Source: Bacteroidales bacterium
Lineage (GTDB): Bacteria; Bacteroidota; Bacteroidia; Bacteroidales; Marinilabiliaceae
Direction of reading: 5' to 3'
Assembly: GCA_015061285.1 (NCBI GenBank)
Contig: SUWW01000003.1
Span: 213,942 to 277,941 of the forward strand
DNA: 64,000 nt
The position numbers and the translations under genes are program-made. Below are positions 61,271 to 64,000 of this stretch, one piece after another. Each line of letters opens with the position of its first letter. The first letter of the stretch is position 1. The notes under the pieces are model-generated. The model made no database searches. It was not told where the DNA came from and worked only from the letters and a program-made list of their open reading frames with translations.

Positions 61271-63622
61271 ATGACACTATTCAGAAAAACGAGAATCTCT
61301 ACGCTCATCAATATTGTGGGAATGAGCATTGCCTTTGCTGCGGCCATAATACTTACCGTGCAGGTGAAATGGGACGTTACGTACGACGACAACTTCGACG
61401 AAAGCGAAAAGGTGTTCAGGTTAGAAAATAGCCTTATGGGCGATGGCTTGTTTTCTACGTGGATTTCGCGCCCATTGATAGAAACCATACGCACCGCCAG
61501 CCCAAACATCGAAGCTGTGGGCACTTTTAGTTCGTTAGGACCAATGGTCTACTACAAGGAAGGTCATAAAGATTCTGGCGTATCGGTGAGTGTGGTTCGC
61601 ATAGATAGCACAATGCTATCCGTTTTCCCGTTTGAATGGTTAGAAGGTTCTGCTGCCAATTTTACTACTAATGGGACAGCTATAATTAGTGAAGATTGGG
61701 CACAAAAAATCTTTGCTAACGAAAGTGCTATTGATAAAATTATTGAAGATAGCGAAGGTAATCCGGTGCGCATTATTGGTGTATTCCGCAATACTCCGCT
61801 CAACTTCAGCATGCACCACGACATGCTTGAATTTATTGGCAATGAGAGTATTGACAACCAACACGAATTCTCGTACAATTCATTCATAAAACTGCGCGAT
61901 GCTTCTCAAGCCGAGCAGACGGAGACGATGATTGAAGACGCTTTTCTGAAATTTTATGGTGCCGATGACAATGATACATGGCAGGTGAAAATGCGCGAAT
62001 GTGTTCGCATCTGCAATCTCCACGATGCTCACTTCGAGCGCGATGTGCGAGCTAATGTTATGAGTGCCAACAAATCGGTAATTATCACGTTGACCGTTAT
62101 AGCTATCTTCCTAATTCTCATAGCTATAATAAACTTCATAAATTTTGCTTTTGCCGAAATTCCTTTCCATATAAAGAATATCAACACGCGCCGAGTGCTT
62201 GGCGAAAGTCGCAATTCGCTCATTGGTAAGCAACTTCGCAAGGCGGCGCTGACGGCTCTCGTGGCTTTTGGCATAGCTATTTTGGTGGTGCATCTGGTGG
62301 CAAGTTCGTCGTTGGCATCGTACGTGTCGGGCAGTCTGAATGTGGCAGACAATGTTGGCATAATAGCATTTATGCTTGCCATAGTGGTTGTGGCGGCCAT
62401 CGTAGCGGGCATTGCACCTGCTATCTACTCAACATCGCAACCCACCACAATGGTGCTGAAAGGTTCGTACGCCATGAGCGTGAAGGGCAAAGCGCTGCGC
62501 AACGTCCTTGTTGGTTTGCAATACGTACTCTCGTTTGGCTTCATACTTATGGCGTTGTTCGTTCATATACAGACTAAGTACATGATACATAGCGATATGG
62601 GCTTCACGCAAGCGAACGTACTACAAATATATTGTGGCAATAAAGCAGGCGGAGACCATGAGGCTGTCACTGCCAAACTTCTACAGAATCCGGCCATTGC
62701 CGATGTTACGTTTGCCGATGGCAATCTTGTGAGCGACCAAAAAATGGGCTGGAGCCGAAACGATGGAAATGGCGACAATATATATATGGAAGTTTTTCCC
62801 GTCGATGTCAATTTTGTAAAATTCTTCGGATTGGACATAGTTGATGGTCGTGATTTTTCGGAATCCGACAACCAAAGCGATGCTGGCTGTTTCATTGTAA
62901 ATGAGAATTTTATACAGACATTCCCTCAATTTGAGGTAGGTAAACTTTTGAATGCCCACACCGAGAATCCTGCCGAGATAATAGGTGTGATGAAAGATTT
63001 CAACTTCAAATCGCTTCAGCACCCAATGGAGCCGCTTGTGCTTTTCAACTGGGGCAAAAACATTTGGCGACCGTTCCGTGTTATGTATGTAAAAACCGTT
63101 GCTGGCGCCGATTACGAATCCGTTTCGCAATACATAAAAGAGACCGTCAACGCGTTCGACCCCACAATGCCAATATCGCAAATAGATGTGCATCACCTCG
63201 ACCAATGGATAGAAGATATGTATCAGAGCGAGGAGAAACTTGGCAACCTCATCACCATTGCATCACTCGTGGCGCTAATTATTGCGATAATAGGAATTAT
63301 CGGGTTGGTATTCTTCGAGACTCAGTTCCTCAGCCGCGAGATTGCCATACGTCGCGTGAATGGTGCCTCAGTGGACAGCATCTTGCGAATGATAAACCGC
63401 AAATACATAATTATGGCCGTGGCAAGTTTCGTTGTGGCCACACCACTGACCTACATGGTAATAACCACATGGCGCAGCGAATTTGCCTACCAAGCGCCCG
63501 TGTCGGCATGGATTTTTGCGGTGGCATTTGCCCTCGTTGTAGCTATTACGGTAGCCGTAGTTACGCTTCAAAGTTGGCGCGCAGCCAGTGCAAATCCCGT
63601 GGAGGCTCTGAAGGAAAATTGA
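61271..63622 (+). CDS. FtsX/MacB-type ABC transporter permease
   Basis: A 783-residue inner-membrane protein with the duplicated MacB/FtsX layout. There is a helix at about 12-35 (INIVGMSIAFAAAIILTVQV), a periplasmic MacB-like domain at 40-260, and helices near 270-295, 320-345 and 370-395. A further helix lies near 415-435, then a second periplasmic domain at 445-645. Three helices at 655-760 and the typical ending WRAASANPVEALKEN close the protein. Bacteroidota often encode several such permeases with one ATPase. No ATPase gene is in the window, so it must lie outside. It probably works with the HlyD-type and TolC-type proteins sharing its promoter architecture. Confidence 0.92.
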   Translation: MTLFRKTRISTLINIVGMSIAFAAAIILTVQVKWDVTYDDNFDESEKVFRLENSLMGDGLFSTWISRPLIETIRTASPNIEAVGTFSSLGPMVYYKEGHKDSGVSVSVVRIDSTMLSVFPFEWLEGSAANFTTNGTAIISEDWAQKIFANESAIDKIIEDSEGNPVRIIGVFRNTPLNFSMHHDMLEFIGNESIDNQHEFSYNSFIKLRDASQAEQTETMIEDAFLKFYGADDNDTWQVKMRECVRICNLHDAHFERDVRANVMSANKSVIITLTVIAIFLILIAIINFINFAFAEIPFHIKNINTRRVLGESRNSLIGKQLRKAALTALVAFGIAILVVHLVASSSLASYVSGSLNVADNVGIIAFMLAIVVVAAIVAGIAPAIYSTSQPTTMVLKGSYAMSVKGKALRNVLVGLQYVLSFGFILMALFVHIQTKYMIHSDMGFTQANVLQIYCGNKAGGDHEAVTAKLLQNPAIADVTFADGNLVSDQKMGWSRNDGNGDNIYMEVFPVDVNFVKFFGLDIVDGRDFSESDNQSDAGCFIVNENFIQTFPQFEVGKLLNAHTENPAEIIGVMKDFNFKSLQHPMEPLVLFNWGKNIWRPFRVMYVKTVAGADYESVSQYIKETVNAFDPTMPISQIDVHHLDQWIEDMYQSEEKLGNLITIASLVALIIAIIGIIGLVFFETQFLSREIAIRRVNGASVDSILRMINRKYIIMAVASFVVATPLTYMVITTWRSEFAYQAPVSAWIFAVAFALVVAITVAVVTLQSWRAASANPVEALKEN

Positions 63623-63655
63623 AAATTGAAAATTGAAAATTGAAAATTGAAAATT
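63614..63655. repeat. Heptamer tandem repeat (gaaaatt, six copies)
   Basis: Six perfect copies of gaaaatt. The first provides the last codons of the permease gene and the stop codon spans the first/second junction. Related heptamer runs occur at about 25340-25363 and 50488-50505. Confidence 0.9.
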
Positions 63656-63682
63656 CATAATGCATAATTCATAATTGAAATT

Positions 63683-63717
63683 CGCTCGTCGATGTAAAAT
63701 TCGGAGGGCGTTTTTTT
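63683..63717 (+). terminator. Terminator after the permease gene
   Basis: Stem cgctc/gggcg plus tcga/tcgg (with G-T pairs) followed by seven T, about 60 nt past the stop. Confidence 0.8.
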
Positions 63718-64000
63718 GTGTTATATGTGATGTGATATAATGATGTTTCCTATAATTTCCTTTAGTTTAGACATCAAAAGAAAAGGCATAACAGGAATGT
63801 TAGATTTGAAACAAAAACTAGATGTCTAAAACAAGTTAACCAAGAATGGAGGGTGAACTTTTGTGTTCTCTAAAGCATAGGCTTTATACGCAGTATTAGT
63901 CCCTCCATTCTTTAGGTTGTTAGGGTCCAACTATAATACAAGACTTTTGGTCAGAATAAAGGTAATAGACGAACAACCAATTGGTTAACAATAAAAATAA
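63718..64000. other. Structured intergenic region, possible RNA gene
   Basis: No protein-coding gene. A perfect 10-bp inverted repeat (tttagacatc at 63766, gatgtctaaa at 63821) is followed by a perfect 12-bp one (aagaatggaggg at 63842, ccctccattctt at 63901). The second stem can extend by aacc/ggtt after a 2-nt bulge. Inside it lie three small hairpins (gaac/gttc, aaagc/gcttt, atac/gtat), giving a cloverleaf-like outline. It does not match tRNA, tmRNA, 6S or RNase P RNA as far as I can tell. Confidence 0.45.

Noticed and set aside
63974..63985. Palindrome aaccaattggtt near the right edge as an operator
   Set aside because: It is only 12 bp, AT-rich, and the gene it might control lies outside the window, so there is nothing to test it against.
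1..64000. tRNA and rRNA genes
   Set aside because: Intergenic regions were scanned by eye for T-loop and acceptor-stem patterns; none formed a proper cloverleaf with a T-loop, so none is reported.

Overview
The window looks like a chromosomal segment of a Bacteroidales bacterium (phylum Bacteroidota). The support comes from several independent lines: Bacteroidota-type promoters (a TAnnTTTG -7 box with a TTTG-like -33 box) ahead of many genes; type IX secretion and gliding components (PorT, a GldB-like lipoprotein, a T9SS-sorted surface protein); a TonB receptor paired with a DUF4249 lipoprotein; a DUF4783-nadC pair; and ATP-type PEP carboxykinase. No rRNA, tRNA, CRISPR array or intact insertion sequence was seen.

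Layout. 1-17 kb is almost entirely minus strand: a partial TPR/OmpA-like lipoprotein, a HAD phosphatase-lrgA-lrgB operon, gmd-fcl (GDP-L-fucose synthesis), a 140-bp tandem repeat block, an OmpA-family protein, a 1,898-residue T9SS-sorted beta-helix surface protein with homopolymeric G tracts, rplY, prs and a gldB-like gene. 17.2-25.3 kb is one long plus-strand operon: TPR/PD40 protein, DEDD exonuclease, FAH-family hydrolase, a very large NtrY-type histidine kinase, menG/ubiE and porT. 25.3-28.7 kb (minus) holds an acetyltransferase, ung, a RidA-family gene and a lytic transglycosylase. 28.8-33.8 kb (plus) holds pckA, a nitroreductase, a PLP-fold acyltransferase homologue that has lost its key lysine, and a PagL-like outer-membrane deacylase. 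33.8-39 kb contains a DoxX unit under a palindromic operator and the rhaB-rhaA-rhaT operon. 39-50.4 kb holds an acetyltransferase, the TonB/DUF4249 pair, DUF4783-nadC, pbpC, class II aldolase, and a DUF4153 membrane gene broken by a single in-frame TGA.

The right end (50.4-64 kb) is the most unusual part. Three genes of a TolC-HlyD-FtsX type export system lie at 50.6, 59.1 and 61.3 kb. They are separated by accessory genes: a TPR-SpoIIE phosphatase, HigBA, a BcgI-like two-gene restriction-modification system and HicAB. Each transporter gene has its own promoter of the sigma-54 -24/-12 type, and each promoter carries an upstream TGTAAAG-N3-CTTTACA dyad whose centre is exactly 66 bp from the -24 GG. 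This reads as a dispersed sigma-54 regulon driven by an enhancer-binding protein not encoded here. The NtrY-like kinase at 20.1-23.8 kb is an attractive but unproven upstream sensor.

Other structures worth attention are two mutually exclusive long hairpins in the probable leader of the restriction-modification operon, a cloverleaf-like inverted-repeat region near the right end, and direct repeats exactly 900 bp apart that bracket HigBA. Limits: all family calls are from reading translated sequence without database searches, and domain coordinates are approximate.
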